Source: Gracilariopsis chorda (lineage: Eukaryota > Rhodophyta > Florideophyceae > Gracilariales > Gracilariaceae). Taken from it: DNA of 64,000 bases. The position numbers were made by a program, and so were the translations under genes. Every line of letters starts with the position of its first letter. Within the stretch, counting starts at the first letter, position 1. The notes under the pieces were generated by a model. The model was not told the origin of the DNA and ran no database searches. It was given only the letters and a program-made list of their open reading frames with translations. Location: NCBI GenBank assembly GCA_003194525.1, contig NBIV01000125.1, forward strand, positions 1 through 64,000. The letters run 5' to 3'. Of the stretch, positions 31,968 to 42,580 are shown one piece after another.

Positions 31968-33711
31968 CAGGCTGCCGTGGGGCTAACTTAACCCTTCAGT
32001 GATCCAGGTGCGACCATACCAACCATCTTTCAACTACCAACTTCCACCGGCTTCAATTCCCATCCAGTTGTTCCGTCCATGGCTACAATCGGTACTGCAC
32101 ACCCTTGGCTCAACCGACGCAGACAACCGACGCAGACTCATCTGGTATATCCCAATCGTCCTCCACTAGTTCCGGTTACACAGGGTTGACCAGCTGGTCA
32201 AAACGATCCCGAAACTGGGTCATCTCCCATGGCAGGTACTACTCCTGGTGGTGGCTCCACTGCCGGTGGGTCGGCCGGTCATGGACGAGGCATTGGATGG
32301 AATCCGCTAGAGCCTACGTTACCTCTTGGTCGGGGGAGTGGAGTGGGCGGATATGGTACTTGATCTCCGTCTGGTTATGTTCCTTAACGTGCGTTTTTTT
32401 CGTCTCCTTTGCACAATCTTGTGGGTACTAACATGTGCAAATGTGTTTTGTTGTTAGCTGAGTTGTTTTAAGTCCCTTTAAGGTATTCACCTCATGATAT
32501 TGCTTCAAAAAGGTCTCCCCTCGCCCCTCCTTAGCGTCCATGCACGGCATGGGCGTTGAGGGATCTAGTTGGAGGGATTTCATTTCGTTTGCGCCAATAC
32601 CTTATGAGTAAGATATTGTTTATGTGGAGGGGCAGTTCCATAGTTCCATGGAACGCCATCCACCCGTACCACAATACACGGCACCGGAGTTCTGATATGG
32701 TGACCTTGTGACCGAAGATGGAGTGAAAGACCTCTTCGGTTTCTTTTGGTACACTTCCAAGAGGTTGTGTTGCGTTCCCTTGTAGTAGTGTTCCATTTCC
32801 AATCTGTAAAGCAGTGGGAGCAACCGTAGAGTCGGTGGTTACCGTCTCTGGTCCAACTGTTTTATTGGTCCCATCGGCTGACAGACTAGAGGCCGAGTCC
32901 CTGGGAGCTTGTTGTACCAATTGGGGTGATGGAGCTGGAGCAAGGGTGCTCTGTGTTCCATCGAGAACCTCGGTTGATATCGTCGGTGTTCTCGGAATTC
33001 TAAATAGAGGTGCTAGATCGCAAGTTTCTTAGGTAAAAGCTTAAAAAATACTACGAAAATGATAGATTAGGCTAGTTTCTGGCGCTTGCCAAGTAAAAAA
33101 AAAATTTGGAATTCACACTTCCATATCTTACAGAGCCTTTCCTCACCTGCACTGTGCATCGCTAGTTTCAAGTTTGGAGCAAGTTCATTCTCCACTAAAA
33201 GCTAGATACAGATCTCGAAATGGCACTGGCCGCGCAGCGGCCAGCGCCATTTCGAGCACCCAACCAAAACTAACATTTTTATTTCCATCTTTTGAATTTC
33301 AAACTTCATACTGCCCTATTTTGACTTCCAACTCATCCTCAGGAACTCATCTGGGCAGCTCTCTTCGTTCTCACACACCCGATGCACCGTTCATCAGATT
33401 CCAATACCACCCATTCCGTCGTCCTAACAGCCTCAACGACACTCCTAAACATCACTAGCCTTCTTCTCCCTCTTCCCTCTTTCCATGCCTCCTCTTTAAC
33501 CGACTCTTAACCTCCAATCCTTCTTGGTCCTTCTCCTCCAACCTCCTTTTCACGACTCCATCCTCACGCCCAGCACTGCAAGTGTTGTAGTACCCATCTC
33601 TTTGTGCATGTTGCGTGACGCACGCCAGTACACAGCATGATGAACCATTCGGAAGTCATCAGGTGATAGGCACTCCGCCCGATGGTGCTTCCTCAGATTT
33701 ATCCTCTGCAT
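31968..33711. other. Region between X copy 1 and the ParB-like gene, no recognised gene
   Basis: A T-rich stretch near 32390-32520 could be 3' sequence or LTR of X copy 1. A minus ORF (32531-32920) is Ser/Thr-rich and unrecognised. It also holds an A10 run near 33095 and a near-perfect hairpin at 33214-33256. 33410-33560 is strongly pyrimidine-rich. Confidence 0.45.
33214..33256. repeat. Near-perfect 20-bp hairpin
   Basis: CTCGAAATGGCACTGGCCGC (33214-33233), loop GCA, then its inverted copy with one mismatch (33237-33256). Not followed by poly-T, and not in a gene. Confidence 0.8.
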
Positions 33712-36312
33712 TCATTGATGGGAATGCTTCACTGCATTTCCGCTTGCAGGCCACTCACTCGGCAACGAGTATACCAGGTCCACCCAAGACATGTCCGCCC
33801 CCATAGTCAGCTCGCCTGGCGTACTTAAACCAGCTGGAAGCTTGTCAGGATTCTTATCGTCAAAGCTGCCTGTGGCTTGCTGCTCGTCTGCCTCGTCTTC
33901 CTCATCATCCACAAAGTCCTCTTGAGCTTCATCATCACTTGACTCGAGCACAATGATCTCCTGTGCTGTCAACCACCTCTTCAAATCTCTCCTTTCCATA
34001 CTACGCAGCACCTCCACCACCTCCTGCGAAATACCAAAGCCAAGTCGCTTCACATCAGGCGCAGTCGGCTTACGATTCGATCATCTCTGCCTCGTCACCG
34101 GTGGCTCAAAATCAACTGACTCTTCATCTTCATCTTCGTCCAGAACCTCCACTCTACGCTTCTATGAGATTCGCTTACTTCTCCGAGGCTCCTGGTCAGC
34201 GTTCGGAGGCTACTGACCAGCTTCCTCATTCAGACCAAGCAACTCGATCACGTCCACATCAGCCGCAGAGGGAGCAGCAGCAGTAGCATCCTGTCCCTGC
34301 ATGTCCGACAAAGCGCTGGACAACGTCCTACGAACCTCTTTCACCTTATTAGTCACTCTGGACTCCAGTGAACTGCGATTTTCTTTCGTATACCAATTCC
34401 CCAGACGAAATATGATATACTTTGACACAGTCTGGTCAGAATCGCCGATGGTAACCGTGGTATTCATGACTTCCTGTACATGCTTTTTCTCCTTCATGGA
34501 ACTCCCCAGCTCAATGCAAATGTCATACGTTCTAGAAGCGCAGTCGAAGACGTACTTTCGTAAATCCTCAAATGGTCCCCTCTTCACAGTGGCCACCGAC
34601 CTCACCCGAACATGCGCCTGTAGACATTGGATAGTAAAACGAAACTTATCCCCTGACATTCCAAGCAGAATATCACTAGACACCTGAGTGATTCCAATTT
34701 GAGGCGTCTCCTGCCACAGCACATCGAAGAACTCTAACAGACCGGGATTACGCGCAAACTTCAGAGCAAGAGCAGAATGGCAATTGAAATGACGTATCTT
34801 CCCTTCTTTCCCCTTCGTCTCAATGCTCCACAACACCCCCGTGATTTGCCTTGGTTTAAGCTTCGGCAAATCATACCATCCTGCTCTACGCCACTACGAA
34901 TGAAAAAAACAGCAGTGTGATTCTTATCTGCGAAGGACATCCCCAGAACATTGGAGCTCAAATCATTCAACGTCTTCCCCAGCCACAACACCTCATTTAA
35001 TGTCACTCTCTGGCCATCGTTCCGTTCCCAAAGCGTGACATTCAAACCAGCAGTACTTCATGCCCATTTTGCACCATCCTGCTCAAGGTCCAGTAGAACA
35101 CTCACTCGATGGAAGCCATCCACCAAAACCACAGGAACAATCAAACGCCCACTCGCATCAATAGCGTCACAAACCGGCACATACTCCAACAGCACCGCAA
35201 TCGACCCAAGAGAAGGGAGCCATCCGAAGTTCCTCAGTTTATTCGAAGTATCTCGAAGATAATTGTCATTCTTCGAACGAACCATGTTCTTCGGAAATCG
35301 AATGTTGTGGATATCGATTACGCAATTGTGCTGCTCATAATTATCTCGATTGATGTCTAAGACCCCCAAACTGTTATCCACCTCTTCCGAAGGAACAGCA
35401 TCACCGCCATCATATAAAACCCTCTCCTCCGGATCAAGATCGTTCCTGGAGAGTACAGTCACCTCTATGACGCCATCATCGGAGCTTGCTCCGACTTCAG
35501 GGAATCCTCGGTTTCCAGAGCAGCCCGCGAGAGCACCTGATGTTCCTCCACCGCTCTGACGGGTTTTCACCGGAGCCTCTCCACCGCTCTCAAGGCTCTT
35601 CACCGGCGCTTTGGTCACCAAAATGCTTGATGGTGTACCAGCAACAGCGGGAAGGCACTTGACTTGTCTTGCAGTGGTCCTGGAAGCTGTAGTTCTGTGG
35701 ACAGTCTTCACATTTGCTCCTGACTGCGGTGGAGCGGACTCATTCCCCTCTCCCCCTTCATTTTTGACACTCATCATCGCAGTGTCCCATGCAAATAAAC
35801 CCGCTGAAATCATCTCCTTCAAAGTTGCGGGCGGTTCCTCGGGACCTCCAAAAAGCATAAGGGTACTTCTCATCTTGGTGTGACGAAATATTTGTCTTAA
35901 AGATAACCACCAAGTCCTCTCCAGGTCTCTGCGTAGAGGACAGGGAATGGTTGTGTAGTGAACCACAGAGTTTCTTCCCAGGCCCCCCAGCAACCCCCAC
36001 ACCGCACAATTTCGCCTCTTTTACCTTCACCTTTGAATCAATACTCCCAACTCGTACGAACAGATTGACTTCCGCATCGCCCTTAAGCACCTGACCCGTA
36101 TTGCCCCCAATTTATGGCTCAGGGTGGCTCGCAGTTCGGGTGGCGCCCCGGCTCTTCGCTTTGCCTCGCGTGGTCGGCATGTCGATAACACGTCTCTTCG
36201 GCAAAACAGGCTTTCTCGGAGTCTGTTTCCGTGATGGCGCGCTTATCTTATTCCCAGTGGAATCCATGGCTGAGTACTTCAAAGGTCGCGCTTGCGTTTT
36301 CTTGGCACCCAC
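33712..36312 (-). pseudogene. Decayed large protein with a ParB-like motif
   Basis: One protein can be followed from the ATG at 36312 to TGA-type stops at 33712. A basic N-terminus (KKTQARPLKY, PKRRVIDMPTTRGKAKSRG) runs to TAA at 36112 and continues to about 35880, shifts frame, continues to TGA at 35058 and to about 34880, shifts again, then reads through TAG at 34210 and two more stops into an acidic, basic-flanked C-terminus (EVVEVLRSMERRDLKRW, ESSDDEAQEDFVDDEEDE). The middle has LIVPVVLVDGFHRVSVLLDL, resembling the DG-HR motif of ParB/sulfiredoxin-fold proteins, followed by VTLWERNDGQRVTLNEVLWLG. The ParB link is motif-level only. Confidence 0.5.
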
Positions 36313-36324
36313 TGACGTCGAATG

Positions 36325-36470
36325 CTCCCGTGATCACGTATGCCTGGTTCCAAAGAGATGGAAGTAAGCACTATATATCGTTTTCATGAAATCCATTGTC
36401 GTCAACGTAGCATCCCTGCAATTCCACTCCCAATTACTTGCATTGCAAAAGAATTTGATAAGTTTTTGGT
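36325..36470 (+). repeat. Direct repeat, copy 1
   Basis: About 145 bp, CTCCCGTGATCACG through TTTGATAAGTTTTTGGT, closely matching 37046-37203. Confidence 0.85.
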
Positions 36471-36862
36471 CGAGGTCCGTGGTCCGGGGTGTCGTGGTGC
36501 TCCATCCCGATTACGATGGAGCACCAGGACGCGAATTTTTAATTAAAATTCATGCCTGGCGCACCAGGACGCGAAATGTTAATTAAAATTCATGCCTGGC
36601 ACTCAATCGCGATTACGATGGAACGCCAGGACGCGACATTTTTAATTAAAATTCATGCCTGGCGCACCAGGACGCGAAATGTTAATTAAAATTCATGCCT
36701 GGCGCACCAGGACGCGAAATGTTAATTAAAATTCATGCCTGGCACTCAATCGCGATTACGATGGAACGCCAGGACGCGATATTTTTAATTACAATTCATG
36801 CCTGGCGCTCCATCATAATCGCGATGGAGCATCATGACACCTCGGACCATGGACCTCGACCC
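36469..36862. mobile_element. MITE-like element with long inverted ends and internal tandem repeats
   Basis: The ends form inverted repeats of about 55 bp: GGTCGAGGTCCGTGGTCC at the left, and GGTCGAGGTCCATGGTCC read inward from the right. Both continue through a GATGGAGC segment. Between them a unit of about 40 bp (GCACCAGGACGCGAAATG, TTAATTAAAATTCATGCCTGGC) and a longer variant of about 62 bp repeat head to tail. No ORF of note. A foldback or MITE-type element expanded by tandem duplication fits. Confidence 0.75.
36535..36815 (+). repeat. Tandem repeat array inside the MITE-like element
   Basis: AATTAAAATTCATGCCTGGC recurs at about 36541, 36581, 36643, 36683, 36723 and, diverged, 36787. Spacing is about 40 bp or 62-64 bp, the longer units carrying ACTCAATCGCGATTACGATGG. 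Confidence 0.85.
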
Positions 36863-37045
36863 AAAACGAAGAGAAACATAATCCGTGGCAACCAAGTCAA
36901 AAGCGTTTTGCGCATTCTTCGCAACCGCATTCGTTGCGTCGGTTTGGGAGATTGAAAACTTCTATTGAACCCGAAGAACAACTTTTTATTGTTAAACAAA
37001 GCACCGGAGTGGTCGTCTTCAACAGTGTTACCCCTTTCTTTTGAA

Positions 37046-37203
37046 GCTCCCGTGATCACGCCTGCTTGGTTCCAAAGAGATGGATATAAGCACTATATAT
37101 CGTTTGCAAGGCGTTTCATGACTTCCATTGTCGTCAACGTAGTATCCCTGCAATTCCCCTCCCAATTACTTGCATTGCAAAAACAATTTGATAATTTTTT
37201 GGT
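37046..37203 (+). repeat. Direct repeat, copy 2
   Basis: Second copy of 36325-36470. It contains an extra GCAAGGCGTT-type segment and scattered substitutions. Confidence 0.85.
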
Positions 37204-37322
37204 TTCCGTCGGATCCGAGCGCACGACGAGTGAGCGCACGATGAGTGAGAATTTGAAGGCTGATGCCCATGGGCATGTAGCACGTAGCACGCGGGATAGA
37301 TTCGGTTCGGGGACAGCGATCT

Positions 37323-38114
37323 ATGGCTGGGTCTGGTGGTGGGGTGGAGCGTAAGAAAGGGTCGGTTGCTAGGAGAAGGGGAGAGGTACCAGATCAGGGA
37401 GGGTTGAAAGTAAATGCCCGGGTCGAAGACCGAAATAAAGATGCAGAAATGCCGGAAAGGAAACAAATGGAAGAGGCAGTTGCGCTGAAGAGAGGTGGGG
37501 CCCCAAGGGGAAATCAATATGGAGGAGAGGTAAATGTCCCTTTGGTAGAGAGTGATGGGGACGAAGAGGATCACATTGTGAAGGGGAGATGGACGAGAGA
37601 GAGAACAAAAGAAGGAGTGGGACGCCGCTCTAATTTAAAGCAAACGCGAGAATTTTAAGAAGTGGTCAGAGCGACGGATGGAATACAAGAAGCATCGAAA
37701 AGCGGAGAACGTAAGAGCACCCCGGTACGGGCGCGAAAGGTGCAAATGGCTCAAGACTTGGAAAGTGATAAAGGAAGCAGAACGCCGCCGACTCTGGAAG
37801 GAATGCGAGAGAGGAAACGAAGTGTTCATCGGTCGCCAAGTGAGCCTGCTGAGTAGCAACGGCTGCCTGTCAATATTTTGGGAGATACAGGGAATGACGA
37901 CATCGGTGTGGTGTCTCGATCTTCGTTAGTTGAGAAGGTCAATATGTTGCAGGCAGAACTCGGGCAGATCAAAGGGGACCACTGCAGCCTAAATATGTCA
38001 CTGAGGCTGACGCAAGAGGAACTGAAGAGGATGAGAGAAGAGATGAGCGAGAGGAACTCGCTGATACATAGCTTACGGGAAGGGATGAAGGTGAGACGAG
38101 GGGAGAGAAAGTGA
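37323..38114 (+). pseudogene. Charged coiled-coil ORF, function unknown
   Basis: One frame of about 264 codons from the ATG at 37323, with stops at 37656-37658 (TAA) and 37854-37856 (TAG). The first two thirds are Arg/Lys/Glu/Gly-rich with low complexity. The last third is a plausible coiled coil (VEKVNMLQAELGQIK, LRLTQEELKRMREEMSERN). I do not recognise it. It converges with the next ORF and overlaps its tail by 42 bases. Confidence 0.4.
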
Positions 38115-39401
38115 TCTGGAGGTGACAAGGAATTGCGAGGGCGTAGGAAGTATGTGGTTGATGTGCAAGAGGGTTTTTATGGGTTTTCTGTCATGTACGA
38201 AGGAGGGTTTGCGTGGTTGCGGTTGAGTTTGAGATCGAGCATGGGAGGATAGGGAAGGGTATGCGGAAAGTGGATTCCAGTCTTTGAAGAGATTGGAGTG
38301 GTCTATAGCACGGATGCTTTCTGTATGGGCGGTGGCTCTTCGCTTGGAAGTTTTTTCGGGGGTGTGCCAGACGATTTCATTGATGTGGCACTGCATGATG
38401 GCTTGTTTGAAGGGAGGAATGACTTTGTTTCCAAAGGCTGCGGCCATAGGATGGGTTAAGGCGGGTGTGGAAGAGGAGGAAGGGGAAGATTGGGAGACGG
38501 GTCGGAAGAAGGTGTTGTTGAAGTGTGCGAGAGCGAGTTGTTGCTTCAGCACGTCTATGGCACCTGTTTGGAAGAGAGTTGCAGGGAAGGAGTTGTGCTC
38601 ATCGGAGATCGTGAGAGGGAGAAAACTGGTGGAGTTGATACGTCCCTTGACGACGTGTTCTTAGAGTGCGAGGCACTGCTTTGCGGAGGAGATGGATTTC
38701 TGGAAGGCAGACTTGGAGAAGTCCGGGTGGTTGAGAAAGGAGATGAGTTCGTGGGCTTTGCATGTGCTGCAGGAGGAAGCGATGAAGGAGATGCAGAGGA
38801 CGAGTTGCTCGAGATGGAGGTTGTTGAGGAGAGGGAAGGGGGATTGGGACGAGGAATGAAAAGGTGGGTTTGAGAAGGAGACTGAAGAGAGGGCTTGACT
38901 TGCCATCTGGTGTGCGTCTTGTGTTTGGAGGGAAAGGGAGACCTGTTGGATGTGATAGGGTTCATCTTGGGCGAGGGGGACGTTGTCGGAGGGGCGGTGT
39001 GAGGGAGTGAGAGGAGGAATGGTGGAGAGGTTTTGAACGGATTTTCGTCGCTTGGTCCTTGGAGGGAACTGGACGGGAGCGTTGGCGGAGGATGAAGGGC
39101 GTTTGATGGGGGTCAGTCGATGAAGGCACCTGCGTTGGTGACTCTGGAGAGAGAACGCGGTGTGGCCATAGAAGGTGCAACGGGGATGGCAACAGGGTAT
39201 CATGGCGGGGGAAGGAGAATGGAGAACAGGATGCTTGGAAACAGAGAAGGGAGGGTTGTGGCGGAGTGGGATATCGGGGAGTGTAGTATTACGGCGCACG
39301 TAGATGAGGTGGTGCACGTGATGCAGAGCGTCTTTTCGTAGGGCGTGGGGTAGAGCATGCGATGCAGGGAGCAGGTCGGGCAACGGGTGATAGAAAGCCA
39401 A
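38073..39401 (-). pseudogene. ORF with a single C2H2/C2HC-like zinc finger, function unknown
   Basis: One frame of about 443 codons broken only by TAG at 38661-38663. An ATG near 39200 directly precedes CCHPRCTFYGHTAFSLQSHQRRC, which fits a CX4C...HX3C zinc finger. A Ser/Pro/Arg-rich linker (PPRTKRRKS) and helical regions follow (LVLCISFIASSCSTCKAHEL, AIDVLKQQLALAHFNN, FKQAIMQCHINEIVW). N-terminal zinc fingers of this kind occur in some retrotransposon and transposase proteins, but no catalytic motif is present. Unrecognised. Confidence 0.45.
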
Positions 39402-39741
39402 AGCTATTTGGTTGTGTAAACGCTATGTATGTATTCTATGTATTCTATCTATTCTATTTTGCTATTTCAAGGGGCACTCGCTGATGACCACTAAGATTTG
39501 GATTCCACGTGAACCTGAGAGGGTAGGTATTAGTGGAGTCTGGCGCTAGTTTTACCTCCAAAGAAACTGGAAAATATCTAGTATACTGCTAGTCTTTTGT
39601 CCCAAGCAAACTAGCTCTGTGCTATGTATGGAATTATTTTGAGAAATTTGATTCATTCACAATTGGGTTTAAAGAGTCTTTATTCGTTCATTTAATTCTT
39701 TCCCTTTTGAATGCCAAACTAGCATCCCGAAAACACCGACG
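39402..39741. other. Leader of element C
   Basis: No gene. A short ATGTATTCTATCTATTC-type microsatellite lies at 39429-39465. The rest is AT-rich and ends at the gag ATG. It probably includes the 5' LTR or leader, but no matching 3' copy was found. Confidence 0.4.
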
Positions 39742-41535
39742 ATGGATCAGCTCAATCTTCCGCAAGGCCCAAGGAATGATGCAGAACAGCCTCAGGACTT
39801 AGCTGCTACCGTAACCACCCTCCGTATGGTGGACGATGTTGCCGCTCTCCTATGCCCGCAACTCCGCTCTTGGTGCGAAAATCAATTGGAGCAGTTCCTT
39901 AGGGACCAACTGGATAGAGTATTACGGGAGCGCCTCTCCTCTCTGGCAGACCAACCGGTTCCTCAGGTTGTGCAATCAGATGTCCTCGTGGAGTCCATTT
40001 CCACGACCATCCAAGGGGAAATCACCCGCCAGGCAGGCCCATTTCCCAGCCCTCGGGCTGTTTCTCAAAGTGTACCATTGGATGTCCATCTGTCAACACA
40101 CACCGGACCTCAGGGAGCAGCTATAGAAGTAGCCCCTCGCCTGGGTACAGCACAGGAAGGCCCATTGGGTTATATACCGTCTGGAGAAGAGAGACTCCAG
40201 AGGCAAAGAGGCCGTGCGGGAGATAAGAACAATGGACAACACGGCGTTCGATACGCCAACGAATACCTGGAGGATGATGAAGAGATCGCCCAAAAAGCCC
40301 TCGTAGACACCGAGACCCATTGGAAGAAAAGACGCAGCCGAAGGGGTAATTCGAGGACGAACCATCAGAAGAGGCAGCAGCACTCGGACTAGAGCGATTA
40401 CCATTCGGACTCGCCGGACTCTTCCGATACCGAAACGTATGAGGCGGATGTTTGCCGCCTCAAACTATTGGTCACGACTAATGAGCTTTCCCAGAAGGTC
40501 TTAGACGTGAACACGTACCGTTTGATCCATCTGTCCACGTGGTACACCTCTTCGGTCCCCAAGAAGATTGCCAGGTGGGCGAAGAGAATGCAACTGACCG
40601 TCCTGGACAAATTTTCTGGGAAGGATCCCATTACAGTCCTTAGGTTCTTGAGCTTGTTCCAGGTGGCCTATGACCCGAATGGAGTCCATGTAGGAGCGGC
40701 ACGTTATTGCTTCCAGTTTTTCCTAAGTGTACAAGCGAAGGACCAAGCGCTTGCCAAGATCTCTGGCTCGGCCAACCATATTGATTCCTGAGATCGGGAG
40801 CTCCTGAGGACTTATCCAGAGGTTGTTCATTACCTGTTGGAAACGTATGCGACTGATGACCACATAATGGAAGCCTATCAGGACCTAATTGGATACCACC
40901 AGGGTTCCAGCATGTCCTAAACGGACTACGCCGACCAAATTTGGACTAGAGCCGGCAGGTGCGGGAATTTGTTCTCCGAAGGTCGGCTGAAGCGACATTT
41001 TATCGGGGGATTGCTCCCTGCGATACGGAATCATGTCCGAAACCACCACACTGCCCATCCAGAATTGACGCTGCGTCAACTGTTAACGTATGCCGAAAGA
41101 TACGGCAAGACCGATAGGACTTCCCGTCGAACGGATGACGGGGATACTAGGGGTCGCGCAAGACCCCTGACCAGAGGGGTGAAGGCCCACATGGTAGAGT
41201 CCCCGTCAGAGTCTGACTCGGCCTTTGGACATTCAGACACCGCAGATGCTCTTGCGGTGAGCTTCTCCTCAACTCCGTCAGTAGTACCATCGGCCTGTGC
41301 GTCAGGAACGACCACCCCATCTGCCCCGGCGACATCCCGTTATTCTCCGATTGCGCTCAGGAAGGACTTCATTACGAAGTCCAATCAGGCCTGTTATATT
41401 TGTCTTTCCAAGGCCCGGCCGTGTGACTGCATAAAATATATACCAGAGGACATCCGCAAGGGAATTATGGCGCGAAGGGAGGAGAACGATCAGGTGCGCC
41501 GAGCCGAGGGTTACTTCCGCAGGCCCTCCCTCTGA
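39742..41535 (+). pseudogene. Gag polyprotein of element C
   Basis: One frame of about 598 codons from the ATG at 39742, with stops at 40390 (TAG), 40789 (TGA) and 40918 (TAA), and no frameshift. The N-terminus is Leu/Gln-rich and helical. A Glu/Arg-rich linker follows, then the capsid-like part (FSGKDPITVLRFLSLFQ, ELTLRQLLTYAERYG) shared with element B. At the knuckle position it has CYICLSKARPCDC, where Arg stands for the metal-binding His, so the zinc knuckle is degenerate. Confidence 0.8.
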
Positions 41536-41659
41536 AAACCACTGGAGCGTCAGGGAGCTCAAAGTATGTGACTCTCCTGACCACACCGGTGAAGCAATCT
41601 GAGGTCAACATGGTTGAAGACCCAAGGGATAGCGTCGAATACCTGGACGGACAGGGTGA

Positions 41660-42580
41660 TCTTGCGGTGCTCACACCGCAGGAAAACGACCAGAGGGACG
41701 CATAGAAGCTTGTCGTCCTTCTTTTAACTGCCGCCTCAAACCATCGGACTCGCAGACCACAGGAGCTGAGAAGAGAAAGAAAACAGAGGTGGAAATGACA
41801 GGGTTCTCGAGTTTGGTGTATGCTGTGGACCAATGGGAAGACCTGTAGGACGCTTTTTGTGTCCTGAAGAAGGATAGCTACAAGGTACAGGAAACCTTGG
41901 AACTACAGGCCAATACCACAAGGACGTTTACGGCCGTATTGGATATTGGAGCAGGCCCCAATCTGGTACATCCGAAGGTCTTACCATTCGGCTGGGAAAG
42001 GATGATATACGAAAAGAAGTCACCAAAGGTAACGGATGCATCACGTCGGCCGATGGACATTCGCGGAATACTTCAGCTTTACGTCCAATTTGGTCACCTG
42101 AAAGTTAAGACTTGGTTTCTCGTATGTCCGAACCTGGGGGCAGAAGGGATCCTAGGGACGAGCTTTATTGATAGATATGTAAAGGCAATCTATCCTGGCC
42201 AAAAGAGGGTCCCTTTCCATCGAGAACCACCATTGGCGATTGTCGACTCGCGCCCTGGACCCGGGGCTGCCCCAGCTAAGCTCAAGTTCCCCACGAGGAC
42301 CGTGTCCAACAAGGTCAGATTGGCAAAGGTGATAGTCATACCGCCTATGACCCAGGTAAGCGCTGCAGCGATATGCGAGTCCTCAGGTCTGGTTTTGTTG
42401 CAAAACCATCCCAAGTTGGTAACGAAACACCTTTCCCTCATGGCCAATGGAGTAATGAATGTGGTACCCAACCGGCCCTTTACGGTCAGGATGAGCAACT
42501 TCCGTGACAAGCCTACAAGGCTACACAAGGGCGCAGTGGGGGGTATGTATGCCTGCTCCAGTGGCCATTATGGAGGTTGA
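41660..42580 (+). pseudogene. Aspartic protease region of element C
   Basis: Open from about 41660 (with TAG near 41847) to 42580. The active site reads AVLDIGAGPNLV: the catalytic Asp is kept but the usual DTG/DSG is DIG. It aligns with the same region of A and B (TRTVSNKVRLAKVIVIPPMTQV). The end overlaps the RT ORF by 77 bases in a different frame, so protease and RT are no longer in one reading. Confidence 0.75.

Noticed and set aside
33214..33256. Helitron 3' terminus
   Set aside because: The hairpin is not followed by CTRR and no Rep/helicase gene or 5' TC end was seen.
34951..35360. Plus-strand ORFs opposite the ParB-like gene
   Set aside because: The minus strand has the motif-bearing frame and continues through several ORFs; plus-strand frames are unrelated pieces.
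36535..36815. Regularly spaced repeats that look like a CRISPR array
   Set aside because: The genome is eukaryotic, spacers are themselves repeated, unit length varies (40 and 62 bp) and the array lies inside an inverted-repeat element.
38490..38873. Plus-strand ORF rich in Glu/Gly/Val
   Set aside because: It is the reverse of the Ser/Pro-rich zinc-finger ORF; low-complexity shadow.
39429..39465. Telomere-like or centromeric satellite
   Set aside because: A short TATTCTATC-type microsatellite of a few units only.
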